NCBI GenBank assembly: GCA_002323245.1
Contig: DCPU01000015.1
Coordinates: 1-64,000, forward strand
DNA: 64,000 nt
Direction: 5' to 3'
Origin: Mariprofundus sp. UBA1536
Lineage (GTDB): Bacteria; Pseudomonadota; Zetaproteobacteria; Mariprofundales; Mariprofundaceae
The position numbers and the translations under genes are program-made. A model generated the notes under the pieces. That model had not been told where the DNA came from, ran no database searches, and saw nothing but the letters and a program-made list of their open reading frames with translations. Shown here one piece after another: positions 7,103 to 16,294 of the stretch (within the stretch, counting starts at the first letter, position 1; each line of letters opens with the position of its first letter).

Positions 7103-8260
7103 TTAAACGCGGTTTTTCAGCGCTTGTCTTCGGAGCAGGAAACCAAATCCTAATAACATCAATAGCATCATGGCTGTGGTATCTAAACCAGAGGTCATGC
7201 AATGAATACCGCCTGGTGTTCCATCGCCTTCACCACCATCATCATCATCGCCACCACCATTTACAGCTGGAATCACTGGAGACGTGGTAGCAATTACCAA
7301 ACGAGTTTGTAATGTGCCTGTGAAGGTAGTCGGAATCGTGACTGTTGCTGTAGGAGCAATAGTAGTGTTAGCGGCTACCGTCGCATAATCATCAATGGTC
7401 GCATACGTATCAATAATCGCATAATTATCAATAACTGCATATGCGCCTACGGTTGCGTAGGCATTGATTGTCACATTGTCACCGATAACAGCTAGCGGGC
7501 TGACTGTGGCATAAGTATCTACCACGTTGCCAATGCCAGCAGTTGCTAAGCGAGGCGTGCGTGTTTTTGCCGTGGCGATGTAGTTGGCGGCTGAATAAGA
7601 GTCAAATGCACTTTCATCTGTGATGGTCACATTGATGCTGCCATTGGTATTGATTAGTTTTGTGGTAACTGGCGTGAGTGCATTTGCGCTGTTAACAAAA
7701 TAGACAGTCGCACCAGCTTGCACGCCGCCAGTCGAAAACATCAATGTTGATGTGCCGGTATTGGTGGTCAGGTTGGTCATATTGATATCAATAGTACCGC
7801 CAATAAGTTTGGTGCCAGCAAGTGGATTGTTTGGTGTGGTAGGTGTGGCAGTTAAACTGTTGATGGTTTCATTCAAGCCGGGTTTGGCAGAAACAACGCC
7901 AGATGTGTGCGTAGCGCCAGCTAAAAGTGGCTTGATTGATGAATAGTTCACATCCCCGCCGCCAAAAATTTCTTGGCCGTTACTAAATCCATCACCATCG
8001 GAATCGTATTGCTCTAAAAGAATGTACGAAGCTTGTGTTAAATTATCATCGTCAACAAAGCGGCTAAAAGTGAGTGCGTAAGGTGTTGCAGCATTATTTT
8101 CAGAATATGCGGTGCTGGTATGGCAAGTACCGCAACTAATAGCTTTATTATATGCGGCAGGTTGGACGTCAGGATACCAAGCCTTGGCGTGGGCTTGTGG
8201 AATGAATGTTAAGCTGAATAGCAAGGCGATTAGGCTGAATTTTAGTTTTGCGTTTTTCAT
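7103..8260 (-). CDS. secreted mono-haem, calcium-binding, hexad-repeat protein with C-terminal sorting tail
   Basis: A 385-residue exported protein of no named family that I recognise. In order: Sec signal peptide (1-25); one c-type haem motif CGTCH (43-47); a thrombospondin type-3/EF-like calcium loop DSDGDGFSNGQE (86-97); a Thr/Asn/Ala-rich middle; about nine hexads (roughly 249-312, such as AVIDNY AIIDTY ATIDDY) that look like a left-handed beta-helix coil; a Gly/Asp linker (335-350); then Cys354, LDTT, a hydrophobic stretch (363-376) and RR. The tail has the Cys/motif/membrane/Arg plan of bacterial C-terminal sorting signals, nearest to the JDVT-CTERM type, by eye. ATG 8260 follows GGAG; a TTG sits one codon earlier. 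It faces tsaD and is transcribed alone. Role inferred: envelope-anchored electron-transfer or surface protein. Confidence 0.7.
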   Translation of the reverse strand: MKNAKLKFSLIALLFSLTFIPQAHAKAWYPDVQPAAYNKAISCGTCHTSTAYSENNAATPYALTFSRFVDDDNLTQASYILLEQYDSDGDGFSNGQEIFGGGDVNYSSIKPLLAGATHTSGVVSAKPGLNETINSLTATPTTPNNPLAGTKLIGGTIDINMTNLTTNTGTSTLMFSTGGVQAGATVYFVNSANALTPVTTKLINTNGSINVTITDESAFDSYSAANYIATAKTRTPRLATAGIGNVVDTYATVSPLAVIGDNVTINAYATVGAYAVIDNYAIIDTYATIDDYATVAANTTIAPTATVTIPTTFTGTLQTRLVIATTSPVIPAVNGGGDDDDGGEGDGTPGGIHCMTSGLDTTAMMLLMLLGFGFLLRRQALKNRV

Positions 8261-8417
8261 CAAGGCGTTCTCCGTCTAAATAAAACTTTTTGCGATATTA
8301 TCAGAGAAATCTTAACTCAACCTGATTTTAATCACAATGCTTCAGAACAGAAAAAGTAATACTTTGCTGCGTAAAATGAAAAGTGAATTAAGTCTGGACA
8401 CACCAGATTAATTACGG

Positions 8418-8445
8418 TTGAATTTGCATATATTGATTGTAAAAT
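8418..8445 (+). promoter_or_regulatory. promoter of pal-cpoB
   Basis: TTGAAT, a 16-base spacer, then TAAAAT (5 of 6 to the -10 consensus), placed so that the leader would be about 23 bases. It lies in the 214-base gap that also serves the divergent haem protein gene. Confidence 0.6.
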
Positions 8446-8474
8446 AAGCATTATTGCTTAAGAGGGGATTACAA

Positions 8475-9029
8475 ATGTCAAAACACTATACGAAAATCGC
8501 TATGATTGCCTTGGCAATAGCAAGCTTGACGTTCGCAAGCTGCGGGGCGAAAAAAGATTCTGATATGTCTGGTAACATCAACAAAGGGAATATGGACAGT
8601 CAAGCTGCTATGGATCAAGCGGCCATGGATAAAGCAGCAGCAGATCGTGCAGCTGCAGAAAAAGCTGCTGCTGATAAAGCAGCCAACATGGCAGCTATGC
8701 CTTCTACCAACTCTGCATACTTCGCTTTTGATAGCGCAGTGATTGATGATGCAGGTAAAATGGCATTGACAGCATATGCTACCTGGTTGAACAACAACAC
8801 TGATGTGAATGTAACTGTTGAAGGCAACTGCGACGAGCGCGGCAGCCGTGAATACAACTTGGCATTAGGCGAAGAACGTGCCAAATCTGTGCGTGATGTT
8901 TTGGTTTCTAATGGTGTAGCAGCAAGCCGTATCGACACTGTTTCTTTTGGTGAAGAGCGTCCTGTTTGTACACGTTCTGGCGAAGCTTGCTGGGCACAAA
9001 ACCGTCGTGGTGATGTAGTTAACCGTTAA
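8475..9029 (+). CDS. pal: peptidoglycan-associated lipoprotein Pal
   Basis: Outer-membrane lipoprotein that binds peptidoglycan and works with the Tol system in envelope constriction. The 184-residue product has a lipoprotein signal (lipobox FASC), an Ala/Asp/Lys-rich repetitive linker (QAAMDKAAADRAAAEKAAAD pattern, about residues 38-70) and an OmpA-type domain with the Pal signature VEGNCDERGSREYNLALGE and diaminopimelate-binding Asp/Arg. The ATG at 8475 follows AGAGGGG; a TTG seven codons earlier is unlikely. tolQRAB are not next to it here, unlike the usual arrangement, but cpoB is. Confidence 0.95.
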   Translation: MSKHYTKIAMIALAIASLTFASCGAKKDSDMSGNINKGNMDSQAAMDQAAMDKAAADRAAAEKAAADKAANMAAMPSTNSAYFAFDSAVIDDAGKMALTAYATWLNNNTDVNVTVEGNCDERGSREYNLALGEERAKSVRDVLVSNGVAASRIDTVSFGEERPVCTRSGEACWAQNRRGDVVNR

Positions 9030-9054
9030 TTTAGGCAGATTGGTGAACTTGCCA

Positions 9055-9849
9055 ATGTATTACTCAAAGCCACTGACTCTGTCGGTGGCTTTGTCTTTGG
9101 CGCTGCTAACAAGCTGCGCAAGCAAAAAGGCCGAGCCTGAGGCTTGGCTTCAAGATAAAGACTTGGTGGTGCAATCCCTTCAAGATGCCCACACAGGTAA
9201 TGCAAAATTGCTTGAAAAAGTTGAAGCACTTGAAAGCCGGATTTCTTCGCTGGAATTAGCCAGCAACAAACAATCCGCTCAAATTGATGCTTTGACATTT
9301 GGCCTTGAAGAAGAAAAGAAAAAAGCAGCTCAGCGAAAATCTACACCTATCAATACACCTGTTAGCAACACCGTTAAAACAAAAGCGCTGAACAAGCGTC
9401 TTGATGATTTGTCCGCTAAGCTAAAAGTTCCTGCGGTTGTGACCGATAATTCTGATGAAAAGAATCAATACACTGCTGCTTATCTGGCATTAAAAAGCAG
9501 TCGTTATGATGAATCATCCTTGGGCTTTTCAAAGGTAGTACGTGATTTTCCTAAAGGGGAGTTTACCGACCAAGCCTATTACTGGCTGGGTGAAAGTTAT
9601 GTGGCCCAGGGCCGTAATAAAGATGCAGTAGAAGCCTTCACTATGGTTGCAAATAATTTTCCTCAAAGCCCTAAACACGCGGCGGCCTTGCTTAAGCTAG
9701 CTTCAGTGTATGAGTCGCTTAATATGATTGGTGATGCTAGGGCTGTGCTTAATCGTGTCACCAAAGAGCACCCAGATTCGCGCTCTGCTGAACGCGCAAG
9801 GGTTCAGCTTTCAAATTTAGCGCCTGCCGATGCGGGGACAAAGCCATAA
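9055..9849 (+). CDS. cpoB: cell division coordinator CpoB (YbgF)
   Basis: Periplasmic partner of the Tol-Pal machinery that couples peptidoglycan synthesis to outer-membrane constriction. It has a hydrophobic leader ending in LLTSCASK, which reads as a lipoprotein signal; many CpoB proteins are soluble, so lipidation is a small oddity. Next come a coiled coil (about 40-90) and C-terminal TPR repeats (YLALKSSRYDES, AYYWLGESYVAQGRNKDA, AALLKLASVYESL). ATG 9055 was preferred; TTG 9040 and GTG 9043 are possible. It lies 25 bases after pal, as in many proteobacteria. Confidence 0.92.
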   Translation: MYYSKPLTLSVALSLALLTSCASKKAEPEAWLQDKDLVVQSLQDAHTGNAKLLEKVEALESRISSLELASNKQSAQIDALTFGLEEEKKKAAQRKSTPINTPVSNTVKTKALNKRLDDLSAKLKVPAVVTDNSDEKNQYTAAYLALKSSRYDESSLGFSKVVRDFPKGEFTDQAYYWLGESYVAQGRNKDAVEAFTMVANNFPQSPKHAAALLKLASVYESLNMIGDARAVLNRVTKEHPDSRSAERARVQLSNLAPADAGTKP

Positions 9850-9869
9850 ATGCTCCAACTGCAGCTTCG

Positions 9870-10511
9870 CTGCGCATCCATGAAATTTATCGAAGTGTTC
9901 AAGGCGAAAGTACCCTGGCAGGTATGCCCTGTACCTTTATCCGCTTGGCAGGCTGCCCTTTGGCTTGCGTGTATTGCGATACTCCGCAAGCCATTCCCTT
10001 GGACTCTGGTAAGCAGCAAAGCTTTGCAGCCATCGAGGCTGCCTTAAGGCCTATCAATACCCCTTTGGTGTTGGTAACTGGCGGTGAACCTTTGGCACAG
10101 AAAAACTGCATTCCTTTATTGAAGCATCTATTATCGCTTTATAAGCATGTGCAACTCGAAACATCAGGCGCTTACGATATTTCAAATGTTCCGGCCGAAG
10201 TATCTGTGATTCTGGATATTAAAACACCAGGTTCTGGAGAAGTGGCGAGAAACCGTTGGGAAAATATGAAGCACTTGCGGGCGAATACTGAAATCAAATT
10301 CGTACTCACCAGTAGAGCGGATTACGATTGGGCTAAAACGCAATTGGTTTTACATAACTTGGCGAATCAATGCACAGTGTTGATGTCTTGTTCATGGGGC
10401 TCGCTCAATCCGCAAGATTTGGCAGCATGGATTCTCAACGATGCATTACCTGTGCGTATGCAAATTCAATTGCATAAAGTGATTTGGGGTGCGGAGGCGA
10501 TAGGCGTATGA
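9870..10511 (+). CDS. queE: 7-carboxy-7-deazaguanine synthase QueE, start codon non-standard
   Basis: Radical SAM enzyme converting 6-carboxy-tetrahydropterin to 7-carboxy-7-deazaguanine in queuosine synthesis. The iron-sulfur motif is [12 protein letters not shown]. The family N-terminus ([18 protein letters not shown]) is encoded in the same frame at 9870-9923, but no ATG, GTG or TTG lies in frame between the stop at 9789 and ATG 9924. I place the start at CTG 9870, where family members usually begin; ATA 9846 is another option. Starting at 9924 would remove the conserved QGE segment. ATG 9850 is in another frame. Either a rare start or a small sequence error is present. It overlaps queC by ATGA. 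Confidence 0.85.
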   Translation: MRIHEIYRSVQGESTLAGMPCTFIRLAGCPLACVYCDTPQAIPLDSGKQQSFAAIEAALRPINTPLVLVTGGEPLAQKNCIPLLKHLLSLYKHVQLETSGAYDISNVPAEVSVILDIKTPGSGEVARNRWENMKHLRANTEIKFVLTSRADYDWAKTQLVLHNLANQCTVLMSCSWGSLNPQDLAAWILNDALPVRMQIQLHKVIWGAEAIGV

Positions 10512-11194
10512 AACATGAGCTGAATAGAGCTGTGGTTTTGTTGTCTGGTGGCCTTGATTCCACCACCGCTCTGGCATGGGCCAGCAAAGAAAAAAATTGG
10601 GAGTGTTACTCCATTGCTTTTGATTATGGGCAACGTCACCGCGTTGAGCTTATCGCGGCTGAAAAAGTAGCCAAACATTTTGGTGTGAAACGTCATCAAG
10701 TGATTGAAGTTGGTCTGGCTGCTATTGGTGGTTCAGCCCTTACCGATGCCATCGATGTGCCCAAAGACCACGCTGACAAATCAAATATTCCTTCTACATA
10801 TGTGCCTGCGCGCAATTTGATTTTCTTATCGCTTGCTTCTGCATTTGCTGAAACTGTAGGTGCCAATAAATTAGTTATTGGAGCCAATGTGGTTGATTAT
10901 TCCGGTTATCCTGATTGCAGAACTGAGTTTTTGGACGCTTTCACCAAAACCGTAGATTTGGGCACGAAATCAGGTGTAGAGGGCGAACCCTTTGAAGTGG
11001 TGGCGCCATTGATTACATTGAATAAAGCAGAAATTATCCAACTGGGTTTATCGCTTGGTGTGGATTATGGCATGACACGCTCTTGTTATGATCCTGATGC
11101 CAATGGTTTGCCATGTGGACATTGTGATTCTTGTTATTATCGCGCGCAGGGTTTTGCAAAATTGGGTGAATCAGACCCGCTGGTGAATCAATAA
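10508..11194 (+). CDS. queC: 7-cyano-7-deazaguanine synthase QueC
   Basis: ATP-dependent conversion of the QueE product to preQ0. The 228-residue product has the PP-loop LSGGLDSTT near the N-terminus, and a C-terminal zinc site of Cys residues in [20 protein letters not shown]. The ATG at 10508 has GGAGG nine bases upstream and overlaps the queE stop, so the two successive steps are translationally coupled. An upstream in-frame TTG at 10484 is discarded. Confidence 0.97.
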   Translation: MKHELNRAVVLLSGGLDSTTALAWASKEKNWECYSIAFDYGQRHRVELIAAEKVAKHFGVKRHQVIEVGLAAIGGSALTDAIDVPKDHADKSNIPSTYVPARNLIFLSLASAFAETVGANKLVIGANVVDYSGYPDCRTEFLDAFTKTVDLGTKSGVEGEPFEVVAPLITLNKAEIIQLGLSLGVDYGMTRSCYDPDANGLPCGHCDSCYYRAQGFAKLGESDPLVNQ

Positions 11195-11198
11195 GCTA

Positions 11199-11672
11199 CT
11201 ACCTTAAAATTTTATGCACTGCGATTTCATCGCAATGGCTAAATTTCGGGCAATGCACACACACTGTCCAAACCTTTTGCGGTAAACTTTCTTTGGTGAC
11301 AAGTTCATATCCCAATTTCATGAAAAACTTATCTACATAAGTTAAAGCAAACACTCGGGTGATACCCATAGTGCCGGCGAAAGCCTCACATGCATTCACC
11401 AGCGCTGCACCAATGCCTAAACCTTGATGATGACTTGGCACCACCAAAGAAAGTACTTCTGCCAAGGTGGATGTGTACACATGCAGGGCTGCTACGCCCA
11501 CCACGTCATCATCCATTATCGCCACTACAAATTCTTGCAGATGCTGAAAAATATTATCTTTGTCGCGCGGAATAAGCGTCTTATCAAGCATGTATGGCAG
11601 CATAAAGTCATACATGGCATCCACGTCCTGTACTTGGGCTTGACGAATTTCAAATGGTAATTGTTTGGTCAT
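11199..11672 (-). CDS. short GNAT N-acetyltransferase, ArgA-like
   Basis: A 157-residue single-domain GNAT protein. The acetyl-CoA loop is HHQGLGIGAAL. The C-terminal stretch LPQKVWTVCVHCPKF with following CDE is typical of the short N-acetylglutamate synthases, which carry out the first step of arginine synthesis without the amino-acid-kinase domain. argD and argF lie 43 kb to the right in this window, so a pathway role is plausible but the substrate is inferred. It is the last gene of a six-gene minus-strand run and starts two bases after recN. Convergent with queC, four bases apart, with no visible terminator between. Confidence 0.75.
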   Translation of the reverse strand: MTKQLPFEIRQAQVQDVDAMYDFMLPYMLDKTLIPRDKDNIFQHLQEFVVAIMDDDVVGVAALHVYTSTLAEVLSLVVPSHHQGLGIGAALVNACEAFAGTMGITRVFALTYVDKFFMKLGYELVTKESLPQKVWTVCVHCPKFSHCDEIAVHKILR

Positions 11673-11674
11673 GG

Positions 11675-13342
11675 TTAATGACTTCCGCCTTGACCACGGC
11701 TAAGCATTTGTTTGGCATGATGCAGGCTTTCGGTATTGGCGCCGCCGAGCATGCGCGCAATTTCTTTGTGCCGTGATTCAGCATCCAGTGGTTGCAATTG
11801 GGTGCGCGTGCGCCCATCCACATTATGTTTTTCAATGGCAATTTGATGATCGGCGCAGGATGCAACTTGTGGTAAATGTGATACGACAAACACTTGCCTA
11901 TCTTTACCCATGCTTTTGAGAAGTTCTCCCACACACCATGCTGTTTCGCCGCCAATACCCACATCAACTTCATCAAACACAGCCGTATCTGGCTCATGTT
12001 CAAGCGCACCACAACCTTTAAGTGCCAACACCAAGCGGCTTAATTCACCACCAGATGCTGTATCCGCGAGGCGTTTGAAAGGCTCACCCAAATTGGCCGC
12101 AGCAAGCAACGTGATATCATCCAAACCATCAGCTTGCCAGGCGTGCATATCTTCTTGGGTTATGATGTCAGCTTTGAGTTGCATATTAGCCAAGCCCAAT
12201 TGATTCAAGAATGGGCGCAGGGCATCAATAAGAACAGAGGCAGCTTTGATGCGTTGCTCATGAAGCGATTTAGCAAGCTGCTGATATTTGAGCATGCATT
12301 CGCTTTGTTTGGCGCGAAGTTCATCTTCATCCCAAGAGGCAGTATCCAGCGCTGAGAGCTTGTCTTCCCATGTTTGTAGCAAGGCTAACAAACCAATTTC
12401 ATCGGTGTGATGGCGACGCTTGGCGGCACGCAATTCAGCCAGCCTGTCTTCAGCTTGAGCTTGGGATTCTTCATCCCATTGACCATCAAGCACAGCTTGT
12501 AGATAAGGCACAGTTTCGCCCGCCAAGGTTTCCATTTGTGCCAGTAAATCGCTAGCTTCTTGTAAGGCAGGGTGGTGAGCAGCCACGCCATCTACCAAAT
12601 GCGAAGCTTGGCTTAACATGGCTCTGATATTGATTTCGGCTTCATCGAGCAGGCCAATAGAGGTGGCTGCTGCTAATTGCATTTGCTCGATATGATGGGC
12701 GGCTTCAGTTTCGGCCACCAAGGTGTCTTCAAGATTTTCCTCAATATCGAGTCTGAGTAAACGCTCGCTTTCTTCGCGCATCCAAGCTTCTTGCTCTTGG
12801 GCATCATCGCGGCTGCTGTTGAGGTTCTTTAAACGTTTGTTGATGGCTGATAATTCGCTAAAGGCAGTTTGCAATTCAACCTTTGTTTTAGAATTTAGCC
12901 TTGAATCAATGATTTGTTTTTGAAAATGGGGTTGCAGCAGGGCTTGGTGCTCATGTTGCCCGTGTAAATCTAAACAGATATCGCCAAATTGCTTCAAAAT
13001 TCCTGCAGATGTTGGCGTGCCATTGATCCACGCACGTGAGCGGCCTTCGGGCGTGATGACACGGCGAATCACCGTAAAATCTTCGTCGTCGATATCGTTT
13101 TCTTTGAGAATTTGTTTTAACCGTGAATCGGATGAGTCCAATTCTATAATAATTTCAGCGCGATCAGCGCCATGACGCACCCAATCTGCATTGGCTCGGG
13201 CTCCAAAAGCAGCGCTTAAGGCATCGACAAGTATAGATTTTCCGGCCCCGGTCTCGCCTGTGAACACGGTTGTTCCTTTGTTTAACTCAAGTTCAACATG
13301 TTCAAAAAGGGCAAACTGACGAACAGTTAAGGCTATAATCAT
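11675..13342 (-). CDS. recN: DNA repair protein RecN
   Basis: SMC-like ATPase acting in double-strand break repair. The 555-residue product is standard length. Walker A is GETGAGKS at residues 29-36, the middle is coiled coil (about 150-370), and the C-terminal half has the ABC signature region (SGGELSRLVLALKG) and Walker B (TAVFDEVDVGIGG) followed by VVSHLPQVAS. It overlaps nadK by ATGA, a common pairing in proteobacteria. Confidence 0.97.
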   Translation of the reverse strand: MIIALTVRQFALFEHVELELNKGTTVFTGETGAGKSILVDALSAAFGARANADWVRHGADRAEIIIELDSSDSRLKQILKENDIDDEDFTVIRRVITPEGRSRAWINGTPTSAGILKQFGDICLDLHGQHEHQALLQPHFQKQIIDSRLNSKTKVELQTAFSELSAINKRLKNLNSSRDDAQEQEAWMREESERLLRLDIEENLEDTLVAETEAAHHIEQMQLAAATSIGLLDEAEINIRAMLSQASHLVDGVAAHHPALQEASDLLAQMETLAGETVPYLQAVLDGQWDEESQAQAEDRLAELRAAKRRHHTDEIGLLALLQTWEDKLSALDTASWDEDELRAKQSECMLKYQQLAKSLHEQRIKAASVLIDALRPFLNQLGLANMQLKADIITQEDMHAWQADGLDDITLLAAANLGEPFKRLADTASGGELSRLVLALKGCGALEHEPDTAVFDEVDVGIGGETAWCVGELLKSMGKDRQVFVVSHLPQVASCADHQIAIEKHNVDGRTRTQLQPLDAESRHKEIARMLGGANTESLHHAKQMLSRGQGGSH

Positions 13343-14193
13343 TTAAGTTGTCCCGTCCAGCCAAGTTTGGATCTGAGCATGTCGAAATAGTGCCATTGCG
13401 GCAAATATACCAATGTGATTTCACCAGCTTTTTGGATGCACACCGAATCGGCAGTTGTCAGTGTGGAATGTACTTGTCCATCAAGATTGAGTGCGGCAGG
13501 TGCTGGTGAATCAATCAAGCGCAATTCAATAGGGTCGTTGGCGGGCAAGATAATCGGGCGATTAGAAATCGTGTGTGGGCAAATCGGTACCACACTGATG
13601 GCGTCAATTTCGGGGTGGAGAATGGCGCCGCCAGCAGATAAGGCATAGGCAGTAGAGCCAGCAGGTGTGGCCAAGACCAAGCCATCAGCACGGAGTCGAA
13701 ATACGAACTGATCTCTGGCCAGCATTTCAAATTCAATCATGCGCGGATGGTCGTTGCGCTGTAGTACCACATCATTCATGGCGATACCTGAGTGTTGCAA
13801 CTTGCCATCGTTATATACTTTGGCTTCGAGGGCAAAATGGTGTTTGGTTTTAAAGCGTCCGGCCAAGACCTCTTGCATCACATCAAGCATACTGGTTAAG
13901 GGGGTGTCGGTGAGAAAGCCCAAACGCCCAAGATTGATGCCCAAAATAGGTACACCAGAGTTTACGAAATAGCGCCCAGTTTCCAGCAGTGTGCCATCAC
14001 CACCCAAGACCACCATTAAATCCACATGCGCGGATATTTCACTCAAAGGAATGGCATCGTTTGAAGAGGCAGCGCCAACATGGGCGGCGGTTACAACTGT
14101 TTTGTCTTTTGAGACCAACCAATCGTTGAGTTCAACCGCAGTTTTAACGGCTCTGGGATCGTTAAATTTGGCAATGATGCCGATGCGATTCAT
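13339..14193 (-). CDS. nadK: NAD kinase
   Basis: Phosphorylates NAD to NADP. The 284-residue protein has the GGDGTLLETGR motif with the catalytic Asp, the NLGRLGFLTD loop, and the conserved DGLVLATPAGSTAYALSAGG strand. Its stop overlaps the recN start; its own start abuts the small cytochrome stop. Confidence 0.97.
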   Translation of the reverse strand: MNRIGIIAKFNDPRAVKTAVELNDWLVSKDKTVVTAAHVGAASSNDAIPLSEISAHVDLMVVLGGDGTLLETGRYFVNSGVPILGINLGRLGFLTDTPLTSMLDVMQEVLAGRFKTKHHFALEAKVYNDGKLQHSGIAMNDVVLQRNDHPRMIEFEMLARDQFVFRLRADGLVLATPAGSTAYALSAGGAILHPEIDAISVVPICPHTISNRPIILPANDPIELRLIDSPAPAALNLDGQVHSTLTTADSVCIQKAGEITLVYLPQWHYFDMLRSKLGWTGQLK

Positions 14194-14451
14194 TTATTTG
14201 CTAGGGCCCACCCAATGCTCGGGTTGTTTGTGGCATTGGAAACATTGGTTGGCTTTGGGATGACCCATGGGTTGGGGGTGGATGCCTTCAGCGCTGTGGC
14301 AGCTCATGCATGCTTCGCGTGAGGTAACTTGTTTGTGGGTTGCATCATCAGGCACGGCTTTGGTGGTGCGCTCTTTTGCACCCAATACTAGCGTGAGCAC
14401 AATGATAAGAATTACGGCGATAAAAATGCTGTCGCGGTTGGTGACTTTCAT
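14194..14451 (-). CDS. small membrane-anchored di-haem c-type cytochrome
   Basis: An 85-residue protein with one N-terminal membrane helix (about 9-24, no clear cleavage site) and a periplasmic tail with two CxxCH motifs, CMSCH at 48-52 and CFQCH at 70-74. Single His residues (in GIHPQ, MGHPK, EHW) could be distal ligands. Too small for NapB or NirT families; probably a low-potential electron shuttle. It is squeezed between the cinA-like gene (ATGA overlap) and nadK with no gap, so it is co-transcribed with genes of unrelated function. Partner and redox role unknown. Confidence 0.8.
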   Translation of the reverse strand: MKVTNRDSIFIAVILIIVLTLVLGAKERTTKAVPDDATHKQVTSREACMSCHSAEGIHPQPMGHPKANQCFQCHKQPEHWVGPSK

Positions 14452-15185
14452 GGGTTAGTGATTTCCTTTATCAGCTTCAAAATGGTCGCTTTGGCTAGAG
14501 CAATCGCAGCTTCATCGAGTCCACTGATACAAATTTTACCGCTGGGTTGTGTGCCGCAATGGCTTGGATATGAGCCTATTTCCAAGGTTGGAAATTGATT
14601 CTGAATCTCACCCAAACCATGGGCATACAAGCTTTCAGGTAAATTGACTTCAATTTCAAAACGATGGTATGCATGGTCGTTGGTAAAATCGGTAAGCACA
14701 GCGTGAAGTTGTGATTCAAAAATACTGGGTACGCCAGCAAACACATACACATTATCCATCTTTGCCCCTGGGCAAATGGACTTTTCGCAAATGATGGGTG
14801 ATGCCGATGCAGGAAGCCTAGCCATGCGGCGGCGGCCATCATTTAAAGCATTTGCGCCGTAAAACGCTTCCATAAGGCGGATGGTTTCAGCATGTTCGAG
14901 CAAGGGCGTGGCAAAAGCATCCGCCACACATTGCATAGTGATATCATCATGCGTTGGTCCAATGCCGCCGCTGGTAATCACTGCATCGTATTGTTTGCGT
15001 AAGCGGTTGAGTGTAGTGACGATGCGCTCTTGAATATCAGGCACAATCGCCACTTCACTAACTTTACAGCCCACATCAAATAATGTTTTAGCTGCAAACC
15101 AAGCGTTTGCTTCGCGGGTGCGCCCCGACAACACTTCATTACCAATAATGAGGATTGCGATATGTTGATGCGAGGCTTTGTTCAC
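14448..15185 (-). CDS. CinA-like molybdopterin-binding (MoCF) domain protein
   Basis: A 245-residue protein made of a MoaB/Mog-like domain: start IAILIIGNEVLSGRT, then the domain signature VITSGGIGPTHDDIT. It matches the N-terminal domain of CinA (competence/damage-inducible protein A, pyridine-nucleotide pyrophosphatase activity in the full enzyme) but lacks the C-terminal deamidase domain. Homologues are often annotated as competence/damage-inducible protein A. Neighbouring nadK fits an NAD-salvage link, though this is inference. Three bases separate it from htpX upstream. Confidence 0.85.
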   Translation of the reverse strand: MNKASHQHIAILIIGNEVLSGRTREANAWFAAKTLFDVGCKVSEVAIVPDIQERIVTTLNRLRKQYDAVITSGGIGPTHDDITMQCVADAFATPLLEHAETIRLMEAFYGANALNDGRRRMARLPASASPIICEKSICPGAKMDNVYVFAGVPSIFESQLHAVLTDFTNDHAYHRFEIEVNLPESLYAHGLGEIQNQFPTLEIGSYPSHCGTQPSGKICISGLDEAAIALAKATILKLIKEITNP

Positions 15186-15188
15186 GTA

Positions 15189-16106
15189 TTAGCGGCGGTT
15201 GCGCAAAGCGTTCACGCGATCTTCAATACTAGGATGGGTGGCAAACAAACCAGCAATACCGCCGTGCGCAGCATAAATTTTCATGGTTGCCAACGCATCT
15301 TCGCGTGATTCGCGCCCTTGCCATTCCACAGACCGTTGCGACATGGCATCAATTTTTTGCAGAGCGCTAATCATTGCATCCGCGCCTAGCGCGTCGGCAG
15401 CATAAGCATCAGCTTTAAACTCGCGGCGACGCGAGAAAGCACACACCACAATAGCAGCAAGGAAAGAAAGCATAATTTGCAAAATCATATCAACGATAAA
15501 ATACACCAAATGGCTTGGCTCTTCACCACGTGCCATGGCTGTTGCCACCAAACGTGCCACCATACTGGCCAGGAAATACACAATGGTATTCATCAAGCCT
15601 TGTAACAAAGTCGTAGCCACCATATCGCCATTGGCAATATGACCAACTTCATGGGCAAGCACAGCTTTAAGCTCAGCATCGGATAAGTTCATCGCCAAGC
15701 CAGAAGATACTGCTACCATGGAATTATTACGGCTAGGGCCAGTAGCAAAGGCGTTTGGCACGTCATCCCAATACACCCAAACTTCTGGCATTTTGATGCC
15801 TTCGCGTTTGGCTAGGGCTTCAACAGTGTCGTATACCAATTTTTCTTTTGGGGTGCTTGGGTTGACCACTTGTTGCATTTTATTGCCACGTTTAGCCAAC
15901 CATTTGGACATCCACAACGAAATAAATGCGCCACCAAAACCAAAGACTGCTGCAAACATCAACTGGCGCGCTTCAAAGCTGCCGCTGACATCAATGCCAA
16001 ACATCGGTAATACAAAATAAACAAGTACGTTGGCACTAATAGCCAAAGTAACCATGATGAGAATATTGGCGATGATTAACATGCCTATTCCTTTTAATGA
16101 ACCCAT
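15189..16106 (-). CDS. htpX: membrane protease HtpX
   Basis: Zinc metalloprotease of the inner membrane that degrades misfolded membrane proteins. The 305-residue product has two N-terminal helices, the active site HEVGH at 152-156, two further helices and the third zinc ligand in RRREFKADAYA. The ATG at 16106 follows AAAGGAG. First gene of the htpX-cinA-like-cytochrome-nadK-recN-GNAT operon. The 188-base gap to ggt shows only a weak GGTTA/TAACC stem near 16216-16233. Confidence 0.95.
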   Translation of the reverse strand: MGSLKGIGMLIIANILIMVTLAISANVLVYFVLPMFGIDVSGSFEARQLMFAAVFGFGGAFISLWMSKWLAKRGNKMQQVVNPSTPKEKLVYDTVEALAKREGIKMPEVWVYWDDVPNAFATGPSRNNSMVAVSSGLAMNLSDAELKAVLAHEVGHIANGDMVATTLLQGLMNTIVYFLASMVARLVATAMARGEEPSHLVYFIVDMILQIMLSFLAAIVVCAFSRRREFKADAYAADALGADAMISALQKIDAMSQRSVEWQGRESREDALATMKIYAAHGGIAGLFATHPSIEDRVNALRNRR

Positions 16107-16294
16107 TTGAAAAAACTCCTTTAAATGACGGATTAAATAATCTTGTGGCTAATGTATGGTGTGCATCCTTGCTTTTCAAGCCTATGCATGAAAGCTTCTG
16201 TAGTGTATTAGCCAGGGGTTACTACCCATAACCACAAAGGTAAACGCGAGTTGATGGCAACTTGATGACATGCGTTAATAATCATTGGCAAAGA

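Noticed and set aside
9850..10047. ATG frame at 9850 as the start of queE
   Set aside because: Its product lacks the CxxxCxxC cluster; the conserved QueE residues are in the other frame.
16216..16233. Weak dyad (GGTTA/TAACC) in the htpX-ggt gap as a terminator
   Set aside because: Five-base stem and no T-run on either side.
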